Shown: piece after piece, positions 45,570 to 56,299 of the stretch
How positions within the stretch are numbered: position 1 is the stretch's first letter
How the letters are laid out: each line of letters starts with the position of its first letter
Origin: Tetradesmus obliquus
Lineage: Eukaryota > Chlorophyta > Chlorophyceae > Sphaeropleales > Scenedesmaceae
DNA: 64,000 nt
Assembly (NCBI GenBank): GCA_030272155.1
Contig: CP126199.1
Location: 5,382,501 to 5,446,500, forward strand
Reading direction: 5' to 3'
Program-made: the position numbers and the translations under genes
Notes under the pieces: model-generated
The model's database searches: none
What the model was told of the DNA's origin: nothing
The model's input: the letters and a program-made list of their open reading frames with translations, nothing else

Positions 45570-45588
45570 GTTACTGAGTGGGAAGTAG
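37947..45588 (+). CDS. MIRO: Miro, mitochondrial Rho GTPase
   Basis: Eleven exons (37947-38348, 38943-39038, 39604-39720, 40426-40648, 40815-41083, 41422-41565, 41879-42055, 42829-42936, 44196-44390, 44918-45214, 45418-45588) join in frame to 732 residues; family members are about 620-650. Miro is an outer-membrane GTPase that links mitochondria to motors and sets their shape. Order: GTPase 1 with P-loop GDRGVGKT (13-20); EF-hand loop DSDGDGALNDEE (202-213), a perfect 12-residue loop split by intron 3; Miro motif LHTLFLTRGRLESTWTVL; a second, degenerate EF-hand (DIYDSSRSGVLSPMD); GTPase 2 with P-loop GGLGVGKS (465-472); a C-terminal membrane anchor (LLLAGGVAVTSAASLYAGY, about 685-703) in the last exon. 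GTPase 1 has FDTSS where DTAG is usual and CKDD for NKxD, so its activity may differ. Extra length is Ser and Ala tracts. Intron 6 uses a GC-AG pair (GAGCAG|GCAAGC). Exon 2's acceptor (GAAG|TTCATGG) is the least certain junction. Confidence 0.93.
39105..40310 (+). repeat. Edge copies of Miro exons 2, 3 and 4
   Basis: 39113-39145 repeats the end of exon 2 (SVLDVFYQ as SVLDVFCQ). 39818-39833 and 40021-40036 repeat the end of exon 3 (CAGCGACGGG|GTGAG). 39902-39937 and 40292-40306 repeat the start of exon 4 (GGCGCGCTGAACAACGAGGA; CGCAGGATGGCGCGCT). All lie between the corresponding full exons in the expected order. Confidence 0.82.
41129..41276 (+). repeat. Two 3'-edge copies of Miro exon 5
   Basis: 41129-41168 and 41225-41273 repeat the end of exon 5 (MDLEHMFNRAPVPIYQ) and its donor. 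The second is nearly perfect apart from a 3-bp loss. Confidence 0.9.
42116..42490 (+). repeat. Three 3'-edge copies of the Miro P-loop exon 7
   Basis: 42116-42160, 42236-42282 and 42437-42487 repeat the end of exon 7, which encodes LFGGLGVGKSSLVK (second P-loop). The first two keep AAG|GTGGG or AAG|GTGCG donors; the third is diverged (LLGMGKSSLL). Only the real exon at 41879-42055 has the upstream half. Confidence 0.92.
42655..43070 (+). repeat. Edge copies on both sides of Miro exon 8
   Basis: A direct duplication of about 105-115 bp (about 42650-42755 and 42756-42870) copies the acceptor and first 36 bases of exon 8 (ALAGRHYNEPLH) together with its upstream CTG run. 43013-43060 repeats the end of exon 8 (STSSLVEGAPRTLVIHE) with its GTGGGTTA donor. 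Confidence 0.92.
43184..44195 (+). repeat. Four 5'-edge copies of Miro exon 9, ~250 bp period
   Basis: Copies start at about 43187, 43446, 43699 and 43953, and the full exon at 44196 (intervals about 260, 253, 254, 243). Each holds CAG|GCCAGCAGCGCGGCAACAG and about 110 exon bases encoding ASSAATADDPTVDLSQLDVA and what follows, then breaks off after the codons for FRQA or CRQA into shared intron sequence (AACCCTAAACCC, CTCCCACACACTCT, ACATGTAGCAATCGCACGC). Confidence 0.96.
44454..44845 (+). repeat. Edge copies of Miro exons 9 and 10
   Basis: 44454-44490 repeats the end region of exon 9 (DSLPFVLIAAKD). 44686-44715 and 44799-44825 repeat the start of exon 10 (CTGCAG|GAGCTTGAGGCAGAGG), each followed by ATTCTGTTACCTGG. 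The full exon is at 44918; period about 113-119 bp. Confidence 0.92.
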
Positions 45589-45589
45589 C

Positions 45590-45695
45590 ATGCTGCCAGC
45601 TTGTACGCTGGCTGGCTGATGACTGTGCACAGGTCGCTGCAGGGGTTTGGCGGCAGCAGCAGCAGCAGCAGCAAGCTGCTGGGCGGGAAGTAGAG
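45590..45695 (+). repeat. 3'-edge copy of the Miro terminal exon
   Basis: Right after the stop, this block repeats the tail anchor and C-terminus region (CCAGCTTGTACGCTGGCTGG, GTACAGGTCGCTGCA-like, an AGC run, then GGGAAGTAG). Confidence 0.88.
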
Positions 45696-46783
45696 GGCGG
45701 CTCTGCTCGCTACAGCAGCAGCAGTAGCCGGCGGGTGCTGTAGATGATGAACAATGCAACTGCTACGCATGCGGTGGGCGCGCCTGGTGTGTGCTGGCAT
45801 GTGCGCAGCTGTGAATGGTGTTCACAGGTGCATTGGTGCGGACGTGCGGACAGCAAAGCCACAGTGTGGCATCCTAGATGTGCTGACATGTGTTTCACTG
45901 CGCCGTGTGCATTGGGTGCATCAGCAGCAAGCCAGTAAATGTGCTGCTGCTGGCGCCTCGCTGAGGGTTGTCTCTGTGTTGCAGCGCATATGCATGTTGG
46001 CCATACTTCCGTTGTGTTCTGTTGGTGTTTTTGTTGTAGCGCACGCTGGCCTTGCTGGCAGCTGCGTTGTTTTTTGCATTCTGTTGTAGCGCATGCTGGG
46101 TTCAGTGCCACTGCAGTTGCCGCATGTTCTTCTGCACTGCCGCGCAGCAGTTTCACCTACACAGCATGTATGTCACTGCATACGCATGTACCCAGTTTGC
46201 GGTGGGGTGATCCACGGTCAATATGCTCATGTGTCGTTGGTCATTCCTGCTTGTCCCCAAACGTGCTTGTAACCAGCCTCGACTTGCATCATTTGTTCTG
46301 CCCACTGGTCACTTGCAAGGCAAGCAGCAGGCCTGGCGGCACTGCTTTGACACGCACCATCAAGCAAAAGCATTCAGCAGCAGAAGGTATACACCGCTGA
46401 CTTCATAGCTGATGCCGCTGCCCCTTCTGAGTCAGCAGCCTGTCGCGCTGCACTCACGGCAAAGCACACTACGCCACCGCGTGCATATGCGCATAGCGGT
46501 AACAGGCCAGCAAGTTGCCATAGATAGCGACGCTAACATATGTTGCTGCCGCTGCTGGAACCCCGACCTCTCAGCAGCACCACGCCAGCTGCAGCAGTTG
46601 CGGCGCCTGGCCATTCCACAAGGGTGTGCGGCTGAAGCACAGCTGCGGCTGTAGTCGTCCATCACCGCCGCCATCATAACCACCATTGTCATTGCCACCA
46701 TTAACAATGCATCATCAACATGGCATCATTGCCTCCGCAATTGCATGGCCTAAGAACACTATCCTAATGTGATTGCACCGTCG
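45696..46783. other. Intergenic between convergent genes
   Basis: Nothing codes convincingly. 46021-46110 contains a short duplication around TGTTGTAGCGCACGCTGG/TGTTGTAGCGCATGCTGG. A TGTAA at 46265 is a distant candidate poly(A) signal for Miro. Confidence 0.35.
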
Positions 46784-47374
46784 TCAGCGCCGCGCCCTGC
46801 CTGCGCTTATGCCAGCCTGCTGCAGCATCGCCGCAGAGCGCTGCAGCCGCCCACCGCCCAGCAGCTGCTGCCGCAGGCTGGCCCCGCCCGCTGCTGCTGC
46901 TGCTGCTGCTGCTGGCACTGCTGGCAGCACAGCCACCTTGACCGGGCCCTTCTGGAGCTCCACAATGCGCTGCTTTTGCCGCCGCCGCTGCTGCTGCTGC
47001 TGCTGCTGTGTTAAATTTGCAAGCTGCTGATGGGTTGTGTTGCCCTGGGGCCGCTGCGTGCGTTTCTGTGCCAGCTGCAGCAGCAAGTCCATGGGCAGAA
47101 GGTCTGCCGCTGCTGCTGCTGCTGGTGCTGCTGCTGCTGGTGCTTGTGCTTGGTCTGCCTCCTCAGGTACTGCTGGGACTGCAGAGTCGCCTTGATGCTG
47201 CGCTTTTGGCTTTGTCGCTGACTTTTGGCGCTTGCTGCTGCTCTTGGCTTGGTGCTGTTGCTCATCATCCTGCTGCTGCTGCTCTTCATGCAGCTGCTGG
47301 GCGGGTGCTGCAGCCTCAGCTGCGCTCGTGTCAGCTGGGACCGACTCCTGACTTCTTTTACGAGTGCTGACCAT
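46784..47374 (-). CDS. Small basic protein, possibly nucleolar
   Basis: A single-exon frame of 196 residues from the ATG at 47374 (MVSTRKRSQE). The first half is charged with Gln and Ala tracts and a basic KRQKSATKPKAQ stretch. The conserved-looking half is C-terminal: RRRQKQRIVELQKGPVKVAV, an Ala run, then ASLRQQLLGGGRLQRSAAML. The order helix, KGPV-x-V strand, then L-x-G-x-R-x-x-R-S is faintly like the C-terminus of NOL7/UTP16-type U3 snoRNP proteins; that is a guess from memory. A longer frame continues upstream to 47476 without an ATG. It is convergent with Miro and divergent from the SEC-C gene, with about 525 bp between the starts. Confidence 0.5.
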   Translation of the reverse strand: MVSTRKRSQESVPADTSAAEAAAPAQQLHEEQQQQDDEQQHQAKSSSKRQKSATKPKAQHQGDSAVPAVPEEADQAQAPAAAAPAAAAAADLLPMDLLLQLAQKRTQRPQGNTTHQQLANLTQQQQQQQRRRQKQRIVELQKGPVKVAVLPAVPAAAAAAAAGGASLRQQLLGGGRLQRSAAMLQQAGISAGRARR

Positions 47375-47899
47375 CTTGAAGAGACGGCAGCCGAACAAAA
47401 CACTTAGTGCAAGTGCTGTGGCTGCTGGTGCTGCTGCTGTGCTTGTGCTTTTCCGGATAGTAGATGCAGTAAGCAATTTGCGACAATCAAACGGGTTAAG
47501 GAAGTTTAAACATTGTAGCCAGGGCTCCTGCAGGAAGTTATAGGCAGCGTGGAGCTAACGGCAAAAACTTGTCACCCCGCCCTCAAACAACCCCAGGGTA
47601 CGCCGTAAGTGTCGGTGAGGGTCTGTATGCCATAGATAGCAGCGTATGTTGTATTAGCGTTGCTACGTGCTTCTTGTAGCCTGTGCCGAACAGCATATTT
47701 CTCGCAACTTCAAAGTTTCGGCGATTACTCTGTCTCTTGAACGCTGCGCACTGGCGTATACCGTTCCGGGCGCAAACTTCGTTTAAACTGAAGTTTCTGC
47801 TTGAGTTAAACAGTGCAGCAGCGGCCGCTTTAGCCGTGGCAGCAGCTGGTGTGGGCGACTGCTGCTGCAGCACCCTACCAGACCAGCTCACCCTGCAAC

Positions 47900-48057
47900 A
47901 TGCTTTACAGGGCAGGAGCACTTGCACCGCACCCAGGTGATTCTTGCAACAGTTACTTGCACTACGCATGGCCGCACACATACAGTGCTTGACTACGATC
48001 GCAGCTGCTGGCAGCCACGGCATTTGCTGTCATGCCGATATGTCCCTCTCATGCTGC

Positions 48058-48090
<33 letters not shown>

Positions 48091-48260
48091 AGGGAGCATC
48101 TGTCGTGTCAGGCTGCATGCGCCATGCTTGCCAACAGCTGCTGCATCCAGCAGGCTGCCTGCGCTGCTGCCCTGGCATGCACCCAGCATCAGCAGCAGCA
48201 GCAGCAGCAGCAGGCGCTGCACGTGTCGCACAGCCACCATGGATAAAGCAAGCGTCAACG

Positions 48261-48314
<54 letters not shown>

Positions 48315-48591
48315 CAGGCTTGCAGCTGAGGCGAGCTCTGCTGATGCAGCAGCTACTAGAAGGCACCCCTCAACAGCAGCAGCAGCAGCAGCAAGGGTTC
48401 TTTCTGCCCGGAGTCACTGCAGATGACATAGACGACGAGCAAGACAGCGCAGCTAGTCAAAGCAGCAGCAAGCGCGGGGGTTTTGGTGGCAAGCAGCAGG
48501 CAAAGCGGCAGCAGCAGCAGCGGCTCGAAGTGAGGCCGGAGGCTGCTTGCCCTTGCAAGTCTGGGCTGCAGTATAAGGTATGTGGAGGGCT

Positions 48592-48629
<38 letters not shown>

Positions 48630-49181
48630 TGCTGCTGCTGCTTGCGGAGCAGGGGGTGCTTTCATCAGGGGTGCTTTCATCAGGGGTGCTTTCATCAGGG
48701 GTGCCTCCAAAGCGTTCCACAGCTGCTGGTGCCTTAAAAATATTGATGTTGAGAGGGGCCAACAGTGCACATTCTTCGTCCATCAGCTGCAGCAAAGTGC
48801 AACGTTTGTTGACCATACGAATGCACTCGATTGCACACTCAACAGCTGCTGGTGCTCCTAATGTTGCTGCAGGCCTGCTGTCAGCTGTTTGTAGCTGGCG
48901 TCTCGTACCCCAAGTCTGCCCCTGAGCTTGTACGGGCACGCATCACAGCAGCGCTGGCAGGTGAGCTGCTGCTGCTGCTGCTGCGCTGGGCACTTAACCA
49001 TAGCAGCAAATGAGGGCCTGCCACGCGTGATTCTGTTTGCTTGCTGCCTGGCTCTGGTCAATCCCAGATGACAAGCATCTCTCCTGACTGCATCTTGTTA
49101 AGAAGGGTGTCAATCTCAGCAGCGTGTCTAACCAAAAACCACCCAACATGCACAGCCACTTGAGTTTTACATTCTCCTGTC

Positions 49182-49246
<65 letters not shown>

Positions 49247-50037
49247 AGGCAAGCACGAGTTCCTGGTTGCCAGCACGCACCCTGACAGCTTCCTGGCACT
49301 GGGCGGCAGCCGCAGCCTCAGCAGCAGGGCCAAGCGCCAGTGCAGGGCCTTCAGGCGCATACAGGTGGGGATGCTGACCGGCAGCAGCAGCAGCAGTGTG
49401 ATGAGATGGACTTATGATCAATCTGCATGCCATGCAGCATGCTTGTTTGGAGCGTTTGGTTGAGTGTTACAACTGGCCTGCAGCTGCTGCTGGCGCTGCC
49501 CTGCTGCAAGCTGCTGTGTTTGGATGTGGGGTGTGCGTGCTCTCCACATCACCGCTCTCATCGCTCTCCTCCAAACCAACAGCTGCAAGGAGCATCCCAG
49601 CATGCCCATGGTATCTGCCTCTGGTTTAAGCTGCCGCCACGGACCCTGCTGCTGCTGCTGCTGCTGCTGCATTGTGAGGTAGTCGGCATGCCGCATTGCC
49701 AGGGTGATGAAGACAGCACCTGGCTGGTGCTGGCCACCCTGCTTTGTAACACACCAGCTGCAAACAGCACAACTGCTGGCGGTGTGCTTGTCATCTATCT
49801 GTCTGCTGCTGCTGCTGCTGCTGCAGTGTGAGGTTGTGGGCATGGCGCACTGCCCTGGTGATGATGCCGGCACCTGGCTGGTGCTGGCCATCCTGCAAGG
49901 CACAGCTGAAGGTGACTTCAAAGGCGTGAAAACTCCTTACATGGAGCTCATTGCACGCAAGAGCTGGCGCGAGCAGCAGCAGCAGCAGCAGCAGCAGCCG
50001 GGGTTTATGGAGGCTGCAGCACCTGACAGAGGTGATG

Positions 50038-50069
<32 letters not shown>

Positions 50070-50282
50070 GCAGGTGGGGATGATCGCTGGATGTTCTACA
50101 AGCAGACGAACCAGCTGCCGCAGGATGGAGACGGTGATGCGCTGTTAGCACTGCTGCAGCAGCATGTGCCGGAGTTGCTGACTGATGCAGAGGGGAATGG
50201 GGCAGAGGGGGCAGCAGCAGGGCAGGCGGGTGTGATGGGGCGGCAGGTGCTCTTCAACTGGGTGACTCCCTGCTTTAGGGTT

Positions 50283-50314
<32 letters not shown>

Positions 50315-50492
50315 AAATGGCGGCGGCTGGTATGTGGATCTACTGACGCCAGCTGTGGAGCGGCTAGGAGCTGGTGCTGCTGCTGGCAGCAGCAGCAGCA
50401 GCAGTGCGCAGCAGCAGCTGTTGCTGCTGCCGCCTGGTGTGTTCCGGATGGATGACTACCTAGAGCAGCGGCGACAGCAGCAGCAGCAGTAG
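47900..50492 (+). CDS. SEC-C motif protein of the YchJ/UPF0225 type, possibly organelle-targeted
   Basis: Exons 47900-47936 (tentative), 48093-48577, 48873-48960, 49249-49364 and 49827-50492 join in frame to 463 residues. The SEC-C zinc motif CPCKSGLQYKACC (165-177) is completed across intron 2. It is followed by LFVAGVSYPKSAPELVRARI and EFLVASTHPDS, matching the YchJ order (zinc motif, then an NTF2-like fold). The C-terminal exon has CEVVGMAHCPGDDAGTWLVL and DRWMFYKQTN, which fit the outer strands of that fold. Function of the family is not settled. Bacterial YchJ proteins are about 130-160 residues; this one is longer because of Ser, Gln and Ala tracts. Exon 1 plus the start of exon 2 encode MLYRAGALAPHPGSICRVRL..., Arg/Ser/Ala-rich without acids, like a chloroplast or mitochondrial transit peptide. 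Alternative starts are the ATGs at 48032 and 48239 (MDKASVNDSS). Confidence 0.72.
48655..48703 (+). repeat. 15-bp minisatellite, three copies
   Basis: GGGGTGCTTTCATCA repeated three times in intron 2 of the SEC-C gene, followed by a partial fourth (GGGGTGCCTCC). The copies are perfect. Confidence 0.95.
49668..49745 (+). repeat. 5'-edge copy of SEC-C gene exon 5
   Basis: After a CTG run, TGTGAGGTAGTCGGCATGCC and the following bases repeat the first ~70 bases of exon 5 (CEVVGMAHC..GTWLVLA), including its CTG-rich approach, then break off. Confidence 0.92.
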
Positions 50493-52440
50493 CGGCGGCA
50501 GCAGTAGTGTGCTGGCTGGCAGGGGAGTGGCGCACTGGGCATGTGTTGCTTTGATGTGGGTCCTGCATGGAGGACTATCGGAACAGTGGTTGTATGTGCT
50601 GCACATGATGTTATGTCACACTGGTGATGCCTACATCCTGCAGCCAGCGTGTAGCAGCTGGTTGGTGCTGCCACACTGTTGCTAACCCAATGTAACACAT
50701 TGTGCTATCGCAAGTGTGTCTCTCTGCCTCTTTTTCCTGCAGCTTGTACTGAGAGCTGGGCTCCAGGAGTAAGATATCTTTATATTGCCAGTGAAGTCCA
50801 GCTTGACAGGTCAGGGTGTGGGTACACCCAGGGCAGGAAGCAGTGCAGCATTCCTTCTGAGCACGGCCTTCTAGGGCTGGTAGCCATGATAAAAAGGAGC
50901 TTACCAAAAACGTCATGTTTGCCATTGTTCACCGCAGCCTGCTGCCACCGGTGCAACTCAGCAGACAGAGCTGCTCAACCCAGCCGGTCACGCAGCTCAC
51001 AGCGGCTAGCAGCCGCCGACACACGCGCAGCACTGACTATGCAACCCTTCAGTGTGTTAGCAGTGCCGACAGCAGGCCACCGGTACCCGCCCGGGCGCTG
51101 CAGACTAATGAAGTGGGCGCATCAACCGTTGATGCTACAGTGACTGTAGCTGCAGCAGCATTGCGCTTGGCTAGTCGGCATCGCTGAGCCAGCAGCAGCA
51201 GCAGCATGCAGCAGCAGCAGTGAAGCCATGTTGCCGCACAACCAGAAGGCTCAGGCTGGCCACTGCCTGGCAGGCAAGCTTCGCACGGCGCTGCTGCCAT
51301 ACACAACGCATGTACACGCATGCAACTGCCCTATCAGCAGGAACAAGCGCTGCCAGCGCGCCCACCACCACCACGGCGCCACCAACAGCAGCACTGCAAC
51401 AGGATTCAACAACTCAACACCAACGCCGAGTGTGCAATGCTGCCGGAAAGGCTGATAAACAGCGCGTGCATCTACATTATGCTACGCTACAACTTCCTGC
51501 AATAATGCGTCTTGCTGTAGTGAGTTGGTAAGCGGTATCCTGCTGTAGCTGCCTACTTGTGGAATGTGGCAAGGATGCAACACACGGTTAAGGGAACAAC
51601 CAAAGAAGACCACAACCCTGCGTGACAGCAATTTGCCTGTATGCCAGGCAGTGAAAACTGATACATCACAATCACCCTGCGCTGCTATCATGCCCTTATG
51701 CAGCCCCAGCACTACAGGAGCTGTCACATGCATTTTAAAGAGGTGAAAAAAGGCACTGCTCTACAATGTCTTGCCAAGTGCTTGAAACCTCGCAGTAATC
51801 TGTGCCATGCGTCTCAATGTATGTCAGCAGCTCATCTACAGCTTCCAGCCTGCTGAAATAACAAGACAGAAGCCCACTGCAGCTTGCTGAACACCATGGT
51901 CACCCATCACCTGCCTGCCTGCATGCCTGCCTGCTGTTTCCTGCCTGATCACCGAACATAAGCAACAAGTAAGAGGCCTGCCTGCCTGCCTGCCCGCCTG
52001 CCTTCATGTACTGTCTAGCCTATCAGGATTGGAGCTGGGCCCAACAGATGTGTGTCCGTGCATATGCACGGAGAGAACTGCTTGAGGTAAAGCCAAGGAT
52101 GCCTGTAGCGCTACAGCTGTGACTGCTACTCAGCTTCCCTGCCTGCCTACCTGCCTGCCTGCCTGCCTGCCTGTCGCCTGACCATTGACCATACCCCAAA
52201 ATGCATGCAATGGATGTGCTCCTGAAACTGAGCACCCACATGCTTACCCTGCCTGCCTGCCTACTCTGGCGCAGCAACTGGTGAGCTCCAACAGTCTCTA
52301 ATGCCCTGATACACCCATAGCGCTGCGTGTGCAGCAGTAGGTGAACGACCAAATCTTTGCGCTCGGCAGCCGCTGCACAATAGGCCTAACCCCAAGCTGC
52401 ATTGCACCCATCATCACACTCACAGACAATCGCTGGGGGA
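50493..52440. other. Intergenic, with one weak ORF and CCTG repeats
   Basis: The only frame worth noting is 50915-51187 (+), 90 residues starting MFAIVHRSLLPPVQLSRQ, Arg/Ser-rich like a targeting leader, but nothing follows it and I cannot support it as a gene. 51905-52260 contains several short CCTG/CTGC tetranucleotide runs (51907-51930, 51978-52000, 52137-52172, 52247-52262). Confidence 0.35.
50691..50695 (+). terminator. Candidate TGTAA poly(A) signal of the SEC-C gene
   Basis: TGTAA lies about 200 bases after the stop at 50492, a usual distance for chlorophyte 3' UTRs. Confidence 0.35.
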
Positions 52441-52505
52441 CCTTGGGCGGGGGGGTTTCCTGGTCCAGCTTGCATTTTTCATGCTAGACTGTCCATCTTT
52501 ACAAT
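52441..52505. repeat. Dispersed repeat, copy B
   Basis: Matches 32172-32256 in the same orientation but lacks its 21-base middle insert. It ends at the stop codon of the minus-strand RS-CCCH gene, so it forms the first part of that gene's 3' flank. Confidence 0.88.
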
Positions 52506-53504
52506 CACTGCTGCAGGGCGTGATCCAGCAGCCGCTGCAGCGCCTTCTGGGCCTGCTGCGCCCGCCCCCGCGACGCCCAAATGCGCAGCTGCGCATAGTC
52601 GCCAGCAAACCGCTCCAGCTTCGTCTCACCCTGCTGCCCTGCTGCTGCTGCTGCTGCTGCTGCTGGCTCCTGCTGCATTCTGCCCAGCGCCTCCAGCGCT
52701 GCTGCTAGCTGCTCACACAACTCATCAGGCAGGCCAAAGTGGTCCAGCAGGCCGTACAGGCACGGCTCCACAACACTGAGGCGCATGCCAGCTTTGAAGT
52801 CAGGCATGGCATAGGCGCTGGCAGCAGCAGCAGCAGCAGCGATGCCTTCACTGCAGTTGGGTGACACTTGGGCTGCTGCTGCTGCCTCTGCTGCTGCTTC
52901 GCCTGTGGGTGCTTGCTGGGGACGCGCACTGCTAGCAGCGCCAGTTTTTGCTGGTGCCGCTGCTGCTGCTGCTGCTGCTGTGCTTTGGTCAGCTGCAAGA
53001 GTGGCAGCATCTGCTTGGCCACTTGCAGCTGCTGGTGCGGCTGGTGACGCTGCTGCTGCTGCTGCTGCAGCAGCAGGTGGGGGTGGGCCTGCAGGGGGCC
53101 TGGGGGGTGGCACACCCTTGGGGGGTGCAGGCGGCGGTACACCTGGCGGTGGCGCTGCTGCTGGAACAGCAGCGGCAGCAGCAGCAGCAGCATGGCCTAG
53201 TGTAGGGGGTGCAGCTGGAGGTGGCACTGCATACATCATCTGCTGAGTCAGCGGCAGCGGCAGTGGCATGGCAGGGTGGTGGGGGTGGGGCCAGGCTGCA
53301 AGTGGGCTGTGCAGCAGCGGCTGGTGGGGGTGCCATGGTGCTGGCTGTAGTGCTGCTGCTGGGTGGTGGGGGTGCAGGTAGATCAGGCCCCCTGCTGCTG
53401 CTGCTGCTGCTGCTGGGTCTGGCAGTAGCCACGGCTGCTGCATTGCATGCTGGTGGGGTGCGACAGCTGGCAGCAGTGCTGGTGCTGCATTGTGCAGCCC
53501 AAAC

Positions 53505-53541
<37 letters not shown>

Positions 53542-54171
53542 CATACCCAACAGGACCATACACTGCCTGCTGCTCCAATGCTGCTGCTGCTGCTGCCGCC
53601 GCCAGTTCGCTGCAATGCACCATGTGCAGCTGCTTGCAGCGCGGTCCTCGTACACAGCCCGGGAACATCCTGCAGGGGCGGTTGCGGCCACTGATCACGC
53701 TGCTCTCAATCAGCCGCCGCTGCTCTGCTTTGAACTCGTCTGTGAGGCTGCTGCTGCTGCTGCCAAACAGCGCCAGGTGCTTCTCAAAGGCCTGCTGCAC
53801 CTCCTGCTGCCAGGCTGCCTGCTGGCCAGGGTCCTGCTGCCAGCCCGCATCTGAGATAGGTGCGGCTGCATCAGCCACGCCCTGCTGCTGCTGCTGCTGC
53901 TGCCGCAGGTGCAGCGGTGTCTGCTCCCAGGCAGCTGCTGCTGCTGGGTTGGCTGGATAGGGTGCTGCAGGCAACTGGGACACACTGCCTGCTGCTGCTG
54001 CTACTGCTGCTGCTACTGCTGGGGGTGCTGCTGGGGGTGCTGGAGGTGTCGGACTTGCCATGGCTGCGCTGTTGGCTGTTGTACCTGCTGGCGGCTGCAG
54101 CGTTGCAGTGCCACTGCTGGCAACACAGCCGCCTGCATTGTCAGGAGCAGCATTACGATCTGCTGCCACCT

Positions 54172-54208
<37 letters not shown>

Positions 54209-54389
54209 CTGCGGCTTCGAGTGCTGCTTGCGGCCCAGGAGGCTAGCAGATGTGATGGTGAAACACATCTTGGGCGTCTTCGCACCCTGCTGCTGCTGCT
54301 GCTGCTCCTTGCATGCATTTGAAGCTGGCTGCATTCCAGCCTCCTTCCCTGATGCATCAGCTGCTGTCTGCTGCCGACCAGCCGGCTGT

Positions 54390-54420
<31 letters not shown>

Positions 54421-55349
54421 GTAGCGGTAATGGGCTCGGGCTGCTGCTGCCACGCTGCTTCAAGCTTACAGTATCGCTGCTTTTCTGCAGCAGCTCACTG
54501 CTGCCCCTCTTACCCAGCTGCGCCTGGCCATGTCTGCTGTTGCTGCTGCTGCTGCTGCTCCTGCCGCTGCCATGCTTGCCTCCGCTGCGCTCCTTGCTGC
54601 CCCTGCTCCTGCTGGGGCGCTGCTGCCTACTGCCCTTGCCTGCTGCTGCTGCAGCAGCAGCATCATGCCGATCTGCGTGCCTACTGCTGCCTCTGGTTCT
54701 GCTGCGGCTCCTGCTGCGGCTACGGGGCCTGCTGCTGCTGCCTCTACCAGGCGAGCTGCTGCCCCGGCAGAGCTGCACACACACTGGCGGTGGCTGCGGG
54801 TAGCTCACAGCAGCACCAGCAGCTGCAGTTGCAGCTGCACGCTCCCTGATGCCGCCGCTGCTGCTGCTGCTGCTGTGCCGCCTTGGGTCCTGCAGGCAGT
54901 CGGGGGGAGACCTGGCTACCCTCTGTGAGCTGTCTGCTGCTGCCTTGCTCTTGCTGCTGCTGCGCCGCTCCCTGCTCCTGCTCCTGTCTCTGCTGCTCCT
55001 CTGGTGTGCCCCATGCTTGCCAATTGCTGCTGTCTCACGCGGCTGGTGATGCTTCTGGTGCTCTGGGGTAATGCCGGTGCGCCTGAAAGCAGTGCTGTGC
55101 ACGCCTGCAGGGCTGCTGCTGCGCCGCAGTGCTGCTGCTGCAGGTGATGGTGGCGATGCAGTGCCAGGGTGCACCACGCCAGACAGTGACCAGCCTTGTG
55201 CGGCTAATGCAACTGGCTCTGCATCAGCCTGATACTTGTATGCATCCGCTGCTGCTGCTCCTCTGCTTGTCACTGCAGTGTGCTGCTGTTGTTGCTGCTG
55301 GTGGTGGCTGGCATGCGCTGCTGTTGGCAGTGGCGATGCATCTGCTGGG

Positions 55350-55391
<42 letters not shown>

Positions 55392-56256
55392 GCATCGTCC
55401 CAGGCTTGCTGCTGCTGCAGCAGCAGCTGCACGACCAATCGAGGTGGGTCAGCACTGCTGCTGCTGCTGCTGCTGCTGCCAGGCAGTGCTGCTGCTCCCA
55501 CCACGCTCCATCCCAGGCACTGCTCGCGCAGCGTGGCAGCAAAGGCGTCCCCACAGAGGCTGGGCAGGGCGGTGAACGTGTGCAGCAGCAGCAGCAGCAG
55601 GGTCAGACTGGCAGCTAAGGCCAAGCTAGCCAGGTTGTATGTGTATCATTGCAGAGCTGCGGGGCTGCAGGGACCGATGGCTGAGTGGAAGGCTGCAGCA
55701 CAGCCAGCCGTACGTTGGGGGTTTGCAGGAAGCATGCATACCTGCAGTGAGCTTACCAAATACAGCACATGCTGCACTGTCACTGCCACAAGCATACACT
55801 GGCACACACACACACACGCAAATCAAATACACATGCACACCGCAAGCACACGGCCTCACCTGTAGCCGCATGGCTCCGCCTGCAGCAGCGCCGCGCCCCT
55901 CAGCACGTTGCTCAGCCGCAGCAGCAGCCCCACCCTACCCCACCCCGCCCCACCCAGAGGGTGCTGCTGCACAGCCACTGCCACTAGCTGCAAATCCACA
56001 GCCATAGAGCTCCCCTGGCCTGGTAGCAGCTGCTGCGCGGCAGCATTAGGCTGCACGTCCTGCTGCTGCTGCTGCTGCTTGCAGGAAAGTGATGCTAGTG
56101 TTGAGGCGAGTGCTGACAGCAGGTATGGGCCTGGCAGGGCAAGACGGGTGAAGCTGTGCTGTATTAGGCAAGGTGGGAAGCTTGGCAGGGCCACCAGCAG
56201 GCCGGCAGCATCCTGCGGCATGTCCAGCGGCACAAACGGCACCACATGCGCTGCTA

Positions 56257-56299
<43 letters not shown>

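Noticed and set aside
45939..46400. A 153-residue plus-strand frame downstream of Miro.
   Set aside because: Cys/Ser/His-rich composition without motifs, within a region of short duplications; typical of noncoding sequence here.
50915..51187. A 90-residue frame with an Arg/Ser-rich, leader-like N-terminus.
   Set aside because: No downstream exon or conserved block follows; kept only as a remark in the intergenic entry.
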